Assembly (NCBI GenBank): GCA_029339505.1
Contig: JAQISU010000115.1
Span: 5,856,501-5,920,500 of the forward strand
DNA: 64,000 nucleotides
Direction of reading: 5' to 3'
Source: Unio delphinus
Lineage: Eukaryota > Mollusca > Bivalvia > Unionida > Unionidae
Below are positions 10,796-22,058 of this stretch, piece by piece. The stretch's first letter is position 1. The number at the start of each line of letters is the position of its first letter. The translations under genes were made by a program, and so were the position numbers. Below the pieces are notes generated by a model. It had not been told where the DNA came from and did not search any database. It worked only from the letters and a program-made list of their open reading frames with translations.

Positions 10796-11530
10796 TCGCA
10801 GGGGCCGGTTACATTATAAATAAACACGAAGATACAATTCAATTAATAACAATTTAATAAAATGTGAACTTTATACGATAAATATCAATCACTCGTCTCT
10901 TCCTTGATCAAGTGATGGCCTAGTTCATCACGTGATTCCTTAGTGTGAGTATAATTTCCCCTGTCCTTGTGATCTACTCATGTAATTTTTCTGTTACATG
11001 CTTCCTTCCGTCTTTCTCCTCCTTTCCTTTCCTCCTTTGACTCTTTGTCCCTCCTGTCTTCTCCACTTCCGTTCCACGTTCCTCCTGTCTATCTACTCCA
11101 ACTTATAATTTCCTTCTCTCCTCGTAGCTCCTTCTACTTGTCCTTCCTTCCGTCTCTCAATCCGAGACTATGACAAAACTTCTCAAGTCTGTCACCTAAA
11201 GCTTCCTGTGAAAAACCACAAGGCGTTAGCATAGGGGTCATAAAATCTTACCTCACACTAAATCAATAGTTAACCCTTAAAGTGCGTGTCGCGACTATAG
11301 TCGCGCTGTTGTTTGTGGTCCCGTAGTGCGTGTCGCGACTATAGTCACGTTAGAGGTGAGCAACACTGATCGCATTCTGTATCTTCATCTTGCCATAAAT
11401 GCCTGTAAAACTATATTTGATTGGTTTAAAAAGGCCCAGAACGAGCATTCTGCAGTACTTTACTATATTATTAACGATGTAATTTTACAAATGCTCGCTT
11501 CTAAACACATGGTACTTGTGCAAAGCTAAA

Positions 11531-11974
11531 ATGGCCGACATTGAAGACGACGGTGATTTCTTGCAACAAATATTCGCTTCTGATAGTGATGCTAATAGTG
11601 ATTTTGAATAATTTGAGAAAAATGACATTATTGGAGCAAGCGAGGTATTGATGGAAATACACATGAATGATTTTGAGCCAGTAATTTACGTGGAACTGGA
11701 GTCGGATGTACATGCTCGCTTGACGTGAAAAGATGGCGCGCCTGTCAACCCCCATTCACTGGTAATTCAAAATTAAATGTTGAGATGGTGAAAAATGAAC
11801 CTACGGACTATTGAAGACTTTTTCTTAGATGACGAGCTATTTCATCTGATAGTAGATCAAACAAATCATAATGCAGATCAGAGAGTTCATGGGGCAGACT
11901 TGAACAAAAAAAGTCGCATGAAGAAATGGCGGCCTGTCTTACCTGAGCATCTAAAACGTTTTCGCATCGATTAA
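11531..11974 (+). pseudogene. piggyBac transposase N-terminal remnant
   Basis: The ATG at 11531 reads an acidic N-terminus ('MADIEDDGDFLQQIFASDSD') that stops at TAA after about 26 codons. The same frame continues loosely. A second block (about 11798-11974) gives 'TIEDFFLDDELFHLIVDQTN' and 'KKSRMKKWRPVLPEHLK', typical of the start of the piggyBac transposase domain (DDE_Tnp_1_7). It ends at TAA before any catalytic aspartate. The catalytic core and C-terminal zinc finger are absent. Confidence 0.85.
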
Positions 11975-12718
11975 AACAATGGGTTTGGTACATATGTCTG
12001 TTCTCGATTCCTAATGGGCTATTGATGATGTGATATCAACCGCATACTTCAGCAAAAAAAAAAAAGTATGGGATAGATTTCAAGCTATTCCAAGCAATTT
12101 ACACCTGTCAGACAATGAGAACAATTAAGGTGACTCTTCACACAAAATCAGCCCAATGATTGAACAAAAATAAAGCCGTTACTGAGGTTTAATCACCAGA
12201 TATGGACCTCAGTTTGATGATATTATAATAAATAACAGGTGATAGTTTTTCATGAACATTAATTGCTGACTGGTGGGTTTAAACATACATCTGACATTCA
12301 TGGAGTGGATTTTTCAAAACTTTCACCCTGCTTTTACCGGTGATTTTCACAATTTATATATAACATTGTGACAGACATAACATGTGCATGGTTGGACTAC
12401 TAAAGAATATAACATTTCGTAGATATATTTGAACTTTTCCATCAAAAACAAACAAAAATACTGATGAAATACAATTGTAACTTGTCAGTTTACCTGTATT
12501 TACACCTGTACCTGCAAATATGTTAAACCTATACATGTGTCTTGATGCTAATCTTAAAGTATAGACACATACCATCATTATATAGGGGTTGTCTATCAAT
12601 AGTGTATATTTAATGAAATACATGCAATTTAAAGACTGTGCAGTATTCTTCTTTTCTTCCCTGAAACAATTCAGCACTGAGGGACCTTTTACTGCAAAAC
12701 AATGCAGCACTTTAAGGG
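11975..12718. other. Non-coding remainder of the piggyBac element
   Basis: No transposase core or other domain is recognisable on either strand up to the right terminal repeat. The open reading frames here are short and featureless. Confidence 0.6.
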
Positions 12719-13473
12719 TTAACCATCTCAGCTATGGCGGTACGGTTTTGGTCACGCATGCGCACACATCGAAATTACCACACATGCTTCTCTCAATTTA
12801 CACAATGGCGCAATAAAACGGTATCAGAAAATAATTCCGCAGACATCCATACACTGCGTCATATCAGTATATACACGCAGATGTATATATATATATAAAC
12901 ATAAATATAAAATATATATATATACAACAATCCTTCAGTTAAAATTGCAGTCATATAAAACAGAGATCGAACACTATTTCACTGACCTTGAAGCTGTATA
13001 TCTCTTAGATTCCCAGAATTTAAGATTTACGCGCCAATTCACGGCTGGCAAACGGAGTACCAGTTCCTTAGTGGAAAACACTTCCAGTGAATTAGAAGGA
13101 ACTAATTTAATTTCTATCGACATAAGATATTATTCTTGGTTTAAAACAAGGGCCCACCCATCTTGCATTCTGATTGGGTTGCGCTTGGACCCTGTCCAAT
13201 CATCGAACGGTCAATTCAAATCTACCTGTCTGTCTCGGAGAAACTGTAACTAACATCCACCTACTCGTCGGCCACGCTACCTTTGATGTGGTCATAAGCT
13301 TCACACCTACGTGACATTTTTAACCACCCTTTGTCGCGTTTCTGCTCTCTCGACCCAATTAAGACCATCTTATGTAAGGGAATTAGCTTTACCTTGGCCA
13401 ATTTTACACTTCAAACATGTCGGTCAGAATTACCTTTTATACATGTACAAGTGGGTTGGGATAAATCGTGACA

Positions 13474-14055
13474 GAAGCTCAACCATATTGGGGTCAAAAG
13501 ATCAAAGATGAGCATCACTATGACTGAAAGAAGAAAAGTGGTTTCTGCATTATGACATCAGTTCTAGGTCACAGGCCTGGACAAAACTTTGGGGTTAGCT
13601 TTTACTTTGGGGAGGAAGAAGACTATATTGGGGTCAAAAGTTCAAGGTCACATTGTCTGATAGAAGAACAATTATTTCTGCACAACAACATTAGTTCTTC
13701 ATAACAGACCGGAATCAAACTTTGAGTATGATTGTCACATTGAGTGGGAATGAAACCTGTCAATTTGGGGGTAAAAAATTAAGAAGAAAATGTCACAAAT
13801 TGAAAGAAGAAATCTTTTGTTTTGCATAATAACTTTAGTTGTAGACTATATACTTGACCAATGTTTGTTGAGAGTTTGCAGTATGGTACAGAAGAGGCCT
13901 GTTGATTGGAGGGGGTCAAAGATCATAGTGCTAAAACTAGAATTTGCAGTATGGTGTTTTGTTAGTACGTTCTTTGATCAAACTTTGTGGATGACTTGCA
14001 TTTAATGCAATAAGAATAGATCCTGGAGGGAAAGGTCAGTGTGTATGATAAGTCA
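13474..14055. repeat. Degenerate ~110-bp repeats right of the retrotransposon
   Basis: This continues the diverged repeats seen before 955 (phrases such as 'attggggtcaaaagttcaaggtca', in 118-bp-scale recurrence, and 'tttctgca'). It marks the other side of the retrotransposon insertion site. Confidence 0.55.
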
Positions 14056-14059
14056 GAGA

Positions 14060-14480
14060 AAATTTCTTTTCTGTTAAAATGTTGCCAGTATGATACCATC
14101 ATTAATTTTGTTTTTGTAATGTTGCCAGTATGAAACCATCATTCATTTTCTTGTAATGTTGCCAGTATGATACCATCATTAATTTTGTTTTTGTAATGTT
14201 GCCAGTTTAAAACCATCTTTCTTTTTCTTGTAATGTTGCCAGTATGATACCATCATTCATTTGGTTGTAAAGTTGCCAGTATGATACCATCATTCATTTT
14301 TCATTTTGTTTTAATGTTGCCAGTATGATACCATCATTCATTTTGTTGTAATGTTGCCAGTATGATACCATCATTAATTTTGTTGTAATGTTGCCAGTAT
14401 TATACCATCATTCATTTTGTTGTAATGTTGCCAGTATGATACCATCATTCATTTTGTTGTAATGTTGCTTATATGATACC
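14060..14480. repeat. ~37-bp minisatellite, about 11 copies
   Basis: The unit carries 'aatgttgccagtatgatacc' followed by 'atcattcattttgttgt'. Copies vary mostly in the T-rich part. Intronic or upstream of the receptor exons. Confidence 0.95.
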
Positions 14481-14609
14481 ACCAGCAAGAGACATGTCGT
14501 CATTGTTTTTGGCCCTTAGAAGTCAGATTCACATTAGTTGCAGTTATTGTGACATTTTAAAATCCCAAACTAAATATATGTAATTAGTGGGATGTGGCCA
14601 AGTACTGTA

Positions 14610-15575
14610 GATAGTTGTCTTAACTGTCGTTTCACAAAATGTACAGCATACTTGTCTTAACTGTCATTATACAAAATGTACAAAAACAGGTCTTAAGTGT
14701 CATTATACAAAATGTACAAAAACAGGTCTTAACTGTCATTATACAAAATGTACAAAAAACAGGTCTTAACTGCCATTATACAAAATGTACAAAAAACAGG
14801 TCTTAACTGTCATTATACAAAATGTACAATAAACAAGTCTTAACTGTCATTATACAAAATGTACAAAACAGGTCTTAACTGTCATTATACAAAATGTACA
14901 AAAAACAGGTCTTAACTGTCATTATACAAAATGTACAATAAACAGGTCTTAACTGCCATTATACAAAATGTACAAAAAACAGGTCTTAACTGTCATTATA
15001 CAAAATGTACAATAAACAGGTCTTAACTGTCATTATACAAAATGTACAATAAACAGGTCTTAACTGTCATTATACAAAATGTACAAAACAGGTCTTAACT
15101 GTCATTATACAAAATGTACAAAAACAGGTCTTAACTGTCATTATACAAAATGTACAAAAACAGGTCTTAAGTGTCATTATACAAAATGTCCAAAAAAACA
15201 GGTCTTAACTGTTGTTTTATAAAATGTATAACATACTGGTCTTAACTGTCATTATACAAAATGTACAAAAAACAGGTCTTAACTGTCATTATACAAAATG
15301 TACAAAAAACAGGTCTTAACTGCCATTATACAAAATGTACAAAAAACAGGTCTTAACTGTCATTATACAAAATGTACAATAAACAGGTCTTAACTGTCAT
15401 TATACAAAATGTACAAAACAGGTCTTAACTGTCATTATACAAAATGTACAAAAAAACAGGTCTTAACTGTCATTATACAAAATGTCCAAAAGATCAGGTC
15501 TTAACTGTCATTATACAAAATGTACAAAACAGGTCTTAACTGTCATTATACAAAATGTACAAAAAAAGGTCTTAA
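14610..15575. repeat. ~37-bp minisatellite, about 25 copies
   Basis: The unit is 'caggtcttaactgtcattat' followed by 'acaaaatgtacaaaaa'. Length differences lie in the A-run. It begins about 130 bp after the previous array but has an unrelated unit. Confidence 0.95.
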
Positions 15576-15814
15576 GTGCATGTAGACATGAATATCAGCC
15601 CTTTTTAGATTTACTTACATGATGAGAAATGTGCAAATAAAAAAAATCAAAGATATTTATATCAAATTGTATTCGGTTTTATTCATTTCAATTCAGCATA
15701 ACATGGCCATAGTTTATTGAGAGTGCCTCATCCAGAAACAGCACATTTAACTAGTATAAGAATGAGAAAAATCAATTACAGCACATCATCAGAACTAGAT
15801 CAAGCATCTAGAGA

Positions 15815-16100
15815 TGATGCTATGCCATCCAAAGTACAGCTGCCCATGAAAGGATTATATGCCATCTAAAGTACAGCTGTATATGAAAGGATGCTATGCC
15901 ATCCAAAGTACAGCTGTCCATGAAATGATGCTATTCCATCCAAAGTACAGCTGTCCACAAAAGGATGCTATTCCATCCAAAGTACAGCTGTCCACAAAAG
16001 AATGCTATGCCATCCAAAGTACAGCTGTCCATAAAAGGATGCTATGCCATCCATAGCACAGCTGTCCATGAAAGGATGCTATGCCATCCAAAGTACAGCT
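15815..16100. repeat. ~37-bp minisatellite, about 8 copies
   Basis: The unit contains 'atgctatgccatccaaag' and 'tacagctgtccatgaaagg'. A third neighbouring array of similar period but different sequence. Confidence 0.92.
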
Positions 16101-16789
16101 AGCTAATTACAAAAGTGTATTGCTAGAAATATACCAGATACATCCACATCGCACAATCAAGCTGAGGAGTTGTCTTAGCATGCATTTTATTTATGTATAC
16201 TGACCTCATTTGCTTCAATGTATACTGACCTCATTTGCTTCAAAGTATACTGACCTCATTTGCTTCATTTAAGAGAAGCCTTTCTCACACATTGTACTGG
16301 CTGGATGAGACAGGATTAGGTCTAACAAACATCCAGGCATCCAAATGCCTCCACATGTTGACATTGGGAATTAGAAGAAGCGTGCTATCAGTTTTCTGAT
16401 AACTAGAGTTGCAGGACTTTAAGTGACTTATCCACCATCTCAACTCACCCAACATAACAGATTGATATGATATGCCCTCAAATAATTTACATTTGTTTAT
16501 TTTTTTGGGGCATGGTTTCTATTATTTCTTGTATTATGATGAAACATGCAGTTTTTGAATTAAATTTGCTAGGTATACCTAAAAAATACCAACTGGTCAG
16601 ATGGACTGCCAGCTTATGTTTTGTGCACAAGTCTACCTTGAAATTATCTAACATTTAACCTGTGAGCTAGTGGTAGTTTTACATACTGGTGACTGATCCA
16701 ACCATACTGGGCTATAACTTAACCTTCACCTTTATGGCTGTGAGGATGGCATACTACTGAGCTGCCACAGTTTAATATAATGAAGGATA

Positions 16790-16829
<40 letters not shown>

Positions 16830-17523
16830 TAAATTTAATTTATATTGTGTGTTTGACCTTTGCCCATTATTGAGGGCAGAGTTTTGGCCTACCTGACTTT
16901 TACAATTTAGTTCAAGGTTTAACCTTGATTACAAGAAGATTGGTATGTCCTGGAAGCAGAGATGCTGACATAATTTTGCAATTTTACATTAATTTAGTGT
17001 TTCAGAAAATGCTGTTGTGACCTGGGTCAAATATAGATGTATATCAAGCCTTTTAAAACAAAAGTCTTCATTCCTATCTTAAATACAGTCTGTGGATTCA
17101 TTTACTGTTGTGTTCAGATATAATTTGAGAGGAATTATTCAAATTATTCATTAGAATTACAAAGTGCTCATGGACTTTTTGGACAAAGAAACTACTTTGT
17201 GATTATTGAGGACATGTTTGTCGTTCAAAGACATGTATCATTGTAGTACATAAATATATTTAAAACTATTGGTACATGAGCATATTCAAGACTGTTTGAA
17301 TTCACTCGGAACATTCAATACTTTTTTACACATGAAAGAACCTTTAAGATTATTTGGGATTTAATTCAAAATACACAATGTTTTTAAATTTTCACTTTGT
17401 AGCTTTGAGAAATAAATTTTGTCTTTTGTCTTTTTTTTTAATGAAACTGTTGGTTTCACCTTTTTTCTGTTATGTACATAGTTTTTTGACCTAGAGTCAT
17501 AACTCACTCTTTCTCTCTAAAGA

Positions 17524-17599
<76 letters not shown>

Positions 17600-17722
17600 T
17601 GATCATTTTAAACACAGCATAAACCACTTTTATTAGATTTGCAGTGTATAGTTTCATGTATTAGGACAGTTGAAGCTGACACATTTTTAAGGTGAATAAG
17701 TGTTTTTGCTTTTATTTTCCAG
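16101..17722. other. Probable intron before the zinc-finger exon; microsatellites only
   Basis: It contains three copies of a ~24-bp unit ('tatactgacctcatttgctt') at 16193-16270, a (TG)n run at about 16792-16826, and (TG)n(TA)n at 17526-17597. No first zinc finger exon (C-x2-C...C-x2-C ending CEGCK) was seen here or further upstream. The T-rich tract ending TTTTCCAG at 17722 is the acceptor for the next exon. Confidence 0.7.
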
Positions 17723-17864
17723 GGTTTCTTCAGGCGAAGTATACAAAAACAAATTGAATACAGATGTCTTCGGGATGGAAAATGTATGGTCATTAGACTT
17801 AATAGAAACCGATGTCAGTACTGCAGATTTAAGAAATGTCTTGCTGTTGGCATGTCTAGGGATT
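17723..17864 (+). CDS. E78: E78-type nuclear receptor, exon with second zinc finger
   Basis: The acceptor (tttattttccag) and donor (gtatgt) bound 142 nt encoding 47 residues plus one base (phase 1). The product starts '[15 protein letters not shown]', the helix just after the P-box. It contains the second C4 finger as C-x5-C-x9-C-x2-C (Cys 15, 21, 31, 34 of the exon) and ends '[16 protein letters not shown]'. The break at CEGCK/GFFRRS is a common nuclear receptor intron site. The D-box CLRDGKC and '[17 protein letters not shown]' fit the NR1E (Drosophila Eip78C) type better than E75/NR1D, whose equivalent begins differently after RSI. The finger contributes to binding AGGTCA-type sites as a nuclear transcription factor. 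No defects are seen. The first zinc finger must be encoded upstream. Confidence 0.95.
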
Positions 17865-18689
17865 GTATGTATGATTTCTTCAATTCTTTACATAAATTAT
17901 ATTAAATTAAATTATCAACAGGGTATTCTTTGGTGAATATGAGCTGAAAAATCATTCATTTTTTTTAAATTACAGATTAGCCATTTTCATGTCTTTGTTT
18001 ATGATAATATAACATCTGACTGCAAACATGCAGACTCCATTCTGTCAGTTTAGCCAGTTATTTATTTAACACATTAACCCTAGTGCAGAGTTTACGGGGC
18101 ATGAGGTAGTAGCCTACTTCCATGGTCTGTAGCATTGAGGTCATGAATGATACACTAAAGTGGGTGGTATTATAGAAAGGCAGACAGATTTGGCTCTACA
18201 AAGATACCAAATAATCTGGACATTTTAGTTGCACTATAAAATACAGGGGACAAAAAAGTTTTTTGATCTGTTTTTTTCGACCTAAAATTCACCCATGGTA
18301 GGAATCTGATTTTGTGTCCAGATCTAAGGCAGACTGGTCTGAAGTGCACAAAAACTGGTGAACCTGTGCAAAAAGTGGGATAAAGTGGACATTTTGATTC
18401 AAGAGTCTTCTCCGTGTGAAATATGGGTCCGTTAAGCAACAACAACAACAAAAAAGAGAAAGAAAAAAAAATAACTCCAACTTTTCACCTTCTGCTCATG
18501 TACCAGCAAACTAAGCAATGGAAAACATTTTGTAGCACAACTAGGTATTGGGCTAATGGAAAATTGCTTGGAAGTTAATGTATTAGGATGTATTCAGAAA
18601 TAGTCACCAAAATGTGTTTCCTGCTTACATTTCATGCAAAAATAGCGTAAACCTCCAGGGGTTAATGTGATAAAGCCTTGTGAGTATCT

Positions 18690-19195
18690 CTTTCTGATCA
18701 AGATACATAGACTGAAGTTCAGGGGTACATGAGATCTGGCTTTAGCTTTCTGATCAAGATACATAGACTGAAGTTCAGGGGTACATGAGATCTGGTTTTA
18801 GCTTTCAGATCAAGATACATAGACTGAAGTTCAGGGTACATGAGATCTGGTTTTAGCTTTCTGATCAAGATACATAGACTGAAGTTCAGGGGTACATGAG
18901 ATCTGGTTTTAGCTTTCTGATCAAGATAAATAGACTGAAGTTCAGGGGTACATGAGATCTGGCTTTAGCTTTCTGATCAAGATAAATAGACTGAAGTTCA
19001 GGGGTACATGAGATCTGGTTTTAGCTTTCTGATCAAGATACATAGACTGAAGTTCAGGGGTACATGAGATCCGGTTTTAGCTTTCTGATCAAGATACATA
19101 GACTGAAGTTCAGGGGTAAATGAGATCTGGTTTTAGCTTTCTGATCAAGATACATAGACTGAAGTTCAGGGGTACATGAGATCTGGTTTTAGCTT
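18690..19195. repeat. 56-bp minisatellite, about 9 copies
   Basis: The unit includes 'ctgatcaagatacatagact', 'gaagttcaggggtacatgag' and 'atctggttttagctt'. Copies differ at only a few positions (for example 'gataaatag' in two copies), so the array is homogeneous. Confidence 0.96.
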
Positions 19196-19249
19196 GAAAA
19201 TTTGAGAGCGGAGTATTTTGATCTTTTAAGATAAAGTTTGTTCAGATGT

Positions 19250-19427
19250 AGTATATTATCAGGACATATCTTGCATACCAAATAATAAATACCAATACTA
19301 TTATCAGGACATATCTTGCATACCAAATAATAAATACCAATACTATTATCAGGACATATCTTCTATACCAAATAATAAATACCAATACTATTATCAGGAC
19401 ATATCTTGCATACCATATAATATATAC
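19250..19427. repeat. 45-bp variant of the 60-bp array, left of the hAT insertion
   Basis: About four copies of 'tattatcaggacatatcttg' / 'cataccaaataataaatacc' / 'aatac'. They lack the 'tcaatgtagta' segment present in the units right of the transposon (22059 on), so two array forms meet at the insertion. Confidence 0.9.
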
Positions 19428-22058
19428 TAGAGCTGTACCGATGTCACTTTTTGCAGATTATGCCGATACCGCGTATAGCCGATTATTAAAATTGCCGATA
19501 CCGATTATGAGACCGATTATTTAATTATTACAGTTTATATACTCGCGTATAAACTGAATAATTTAGGAGAAAAAAAAGACCTGGAATGGTGGTGGTGGTG
19601 GTGGTGTGGGGCAGTTGGCTTATCCGCGGGCCAATGTCTAAACTTTACCGTTTTTAGGTCTTTTTGTCAACTACTGTAGCGGATGTAAATCTTGGGACAT
19701 GAAACAATAATTTTTTCCGTGTCCTAAGACATAGGCAAGTTAAAAAAATAACTTTCGGTGACCCAACAGTTATTAAACTGTTATAAAGTACTATCATTGA
19801 TTTAAAAGAGAAAAGTTAATATTCGTCTGCAAAGACCCATCGTCAGTGAGTAGCATTCACACTTCGAGAACAAATGTAAATTTTGAGTACATGAAGAGAG
19901 AATCAGTGTGAAATACACTTGTATATTGACAAATTACATTCTGGTTACCTTTGTGTAATAAAATCCAGAATAAAATTTTGCACCGATCACATCCTGATAC
20001 GAAAAACAGTACGATATTTACTGTCGGCATTAGCACATGGTTGGATAGCTGTTATTTACATGCTTTATGTACATGTATTATATTGGCCTTGATTTTGGTC
20101 AGTCTCTTCCCATCTTATTGAGGCTACCAGGGGGATGGTGCTATTCACACGGAAATGAAAAGCTGTCAACAGTACATGTATTCTCCACAAATACTTTTGT
20201 ATCGGATGATATGATGAACATTAAAGCGACTGAACCAACCACTTGTTGCAGCGAAGTTCTCCACGCTGTTTTTTTTTGCAAATGTTTCATTGAACCATTT
20301 TGTTGATTCCTCCACGTCTTCAAATGTAGCAATCTTTTGCTTCACCCTTTGGGGAGCAGTTACCTTCAACGTAGTCTTTCTTTATAGACTCAGCAGCTTT
20401 CATCCTTCCTGAACTGGTGTTATGTTTAAGCAAAAAAATTTCAGACCTTTTTGCGAGATGTTCAGCCCTCAATTTCCTTAACAGCCAGACATTTAGTTTC
20501 CAGAGACTGTAAATTTAATTTGCGTTTAACACTGCTATTGTAGCCATCGTAAATGTAAATAAAGTTAAAAACGAAACTTTCACAGCAAAATAAAATTGTT
20601 TTAATCACCGATCAATTTCAATGGTCTCGCAAAAGCATAATCACGCGTATTTGGACGCTTTTTTATATCTGGGATTCAGACAATAATGTATACAGGAGTT
20701 CTTTGTATGCATCAATTTGCTGGACGGCAAATTTAAGGGCTAACTAGTCCTGCTTCGACCACTTGTTGAGTGGGGATAATGTGTTGATCAATTGATTATT
20801 TTAGCTGTTTACAATCAGAAAATTCAGTGGCTGAAAGACTCACAGATGTACATGTTGTCTTTATAAGAGTACATCAGAAGAACATGACCCACAAGATAGG
20901 CGGCAAGATCAAAGACTTGACTAGCTGCAGAGTGGTGAGAAAATGTGTGATATGACTGATTTCAGAGGCAGAATGACCCATTGATGTACTTGTGTATAAG
21001 AAGAGTACATAAAATGAATAGCTATCGCCTTCATTATTGTTTTCATTTCAAAGTGTAGCAATCTAAGTAGTGCTTGTGACCTCAAAATCAAGACATGTTG
21101 AGAGTTAGACAAAATGCTATTTGCAAATTTTAACAAGAAGGGTTAAACGGCTAATTGGCGAATATTGTAATAAAATTCAACAGTGTTAGAAGTTGCTAGA
21201 ACTGACATTTCGCGTGGAACACTATGTATGATGCTTAATTTTGTGCTTGGAATACGACCTTACCTTGACATGACAATTCACTTTCACTCTAATGGACAAG
21301 CAAAGAGCTACATGTCAGTGCTGTAAAGAAGTCTGGAAATTAAACTCGATGGCAATCGCTGTTTCTACTTGTATGGAAATATAGCCATTGCAGGTAGGCC
21401 CAATTTGCTTCTTGTAGGGGACTGCAACGTTTACTGGTGGTACTCTTGAACAACTAGTTTAAAATCATAGCTATACCTCTGTGCATTTTTTGGAAAATGC
21501 TAGAATTGATAAGATTTCACTTCGTTTAAGTTGCCGCGAGAGGCTAGCTTTATGAGCTGTTGTTTTTTTTGTGTTTTTTTTTTTTTTTTATCTGACCGCG
21601 ACATTAAAGCTTGGCGGCAAGATCAACTAATTGTTGAACAAAGTATGGGTTGGAACTGGCAGCTTGTCGGCATAAATGATTAGAAAACAAAGGATTTGTT
21701 CAAGCTGGGACCAAGGCCTTCTGTCGACATGTACGTTTACCTTTTATCTCGACATCGATATAAGCATGACAATTTGGTGTTAATATTAGACCAAGGGACT
21801 GGGACTTTGTTTTTTTGTCGACATAGGCAGCTTGTCGATGTAAGTGATGTCAATACAAACGGGTAGGACTGTATTTAATTCCGATTTAAAATTCAAAGCT
21901 ATGTCAAGATGAATGTTGTGACTGAATTTATATTTTGGAAATTTTTTTTTATTTTTAAATTTACATCGTCACCGATTATTTCTGTCGATGCCTATTATAC
22001 TGATTGTTCTAATAATCGGCCCGATTATGAGTACGGGAGATTAATCGGTACAGCTCTA
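19428..22058. mobile_element. hAT-like element with unrelated interior, in a tandem array
   Basis: The termini are TAGAGCTGTACCGAT and its complement, as in the element at 1400-2534. The flanking 8-mers are atatatac (19420-19427) and ataaatac (22059-22066), 7 of 8 identical and derived from the array unit. Left ~100 bp and right ~120 bp closely match the first element, but the interior differs. It holds a - strand CENP-B/Tigger-like DNA-binding remnant (20166-20560) and, near 21861-21871, a possible pogo-type end (reading inward CAGTCCTACCC, followed outside by TA). I see no hAT transposase. Confidence 0.85.
20166..20560 (-). pseudogene. CENP-B/Tigger-type DNA-binding domain remnant
   Basis: From about 20550 downward the - strand reads 'LETKCLAVKEIEG', the first helix-turn-helix of pogo/Tigger transposases and CENP-B. 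A stretch with stops and frame changes follows. From 20369 it reads 'WFNETFAKKNSVENFAAT' and 'GWFSRFNVHHII', ending near 'ICGE'. That is the pattern of the second CENP-B-type helix-turn-helix (SxGWxxRFxxRH...GE). No DDE catalytic part follows. The assignment rests on motif spacing. Confidence 0.65.

Larger units (their letters stand above)
7773..10804. mobile_element. Transposon-like insertion carrying a BEN-domain gene
   Basis: The boundaries come from comparison with the intact LTR, which reads directly from 'gccgac' to 'ggttac'. The 3.03-kb insert has short imperfect terminal inverted repeats (CCCCTATGAAA at the left; CCCCTGCGAAA read inward from the right). Its outer 200-350 bp at each end are packed with the palindrome GTTCATGAAC and variants. 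Inside are - strand exons of a BEN-domain protein and a GC-richer promoter-like zone with a short + strand ORF. No transposase was recognised. The target duplication is not clear (at most 1-2 bp). The TE superfamily is therefore unknown, but terminal symmetry and clean insertion into an LTR support a mobile unit. Confidence 0.75.
11274..12718 (+). mobile_element. piggyBac element, internally deleted
   Basis: Terminal inverted repeats CCCTTAAAGTGC...GCACTTTAAGGG are flanked by the TTAA duplications (11270-11273 and 12719-12722) that define piggyBac insertion. The matching site in the other LTR has a single TTAA. Near the left end are two palindromes, CGCGACTATAGTCGCG at 11290-11305 and a one-base variant at 11334-11349. 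Transposase remnants lie at 11531-11974. The 1.45 kb is too short for a complete piggyBac. Confidence 0.93.
955..13473 (-). mobile_element. Ty3/gypsy-type LTR retrotransposon, decayed, with nested insertions
   Basis: Two long direct repeats (955-3969 and 7619-13473, each enlarged by later insertions) bound an internal region of about 3.65 kb. In - strand order the internal region reads gag, CCHC knuckle, aspartic protease, reverse transcriptase, RNase H. The termini are TGT...ACA. The adjoining flanks are aaagc on the left and gaagc on the right, consistent with a 5-bp target duplication carrying one change. A primer-binding site adjoins the 5' LTR and a purine tract adjoins the 3' LTR. No integrase follows RNase H: only about 140 bp separate the last coding remnant from the 3' LTR. 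Reading frames change several times and contain stops, so the copy is not functional. The LTR/PBS/PPT layout is seen directly; the family comes from pol domain order and motifs. Confidence 0.93.
7619..13473 (-). repeat. 5' LTR of the retrotransposon, split by two elements
   Basis: On the + strand it starts TGTGGCAATCCGTAG and ends CGTGACA at 13473. Segments 7619-7772, 10805-11273 and 12719-13473 align in order with the other LTR. Removing the insertions at 7773-10804 and 11274-12718 leaves about 1.38 kb. By eye only a few percent of aligned positions differ between LTRs. Confidence 0.9.

Noticed and set aside
14060..16100. CRISPR-like arrays
   Set aside because: Units are contiguous direct repeats without unique spacers, and the genome is eukaryotic.
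1..17722. First zinc finger exon of the receptor
   Set aside because: I looked for C-x2-C fingers ending in CEGCK with a donor and found none, so it is assumed to lie upstream of the window.
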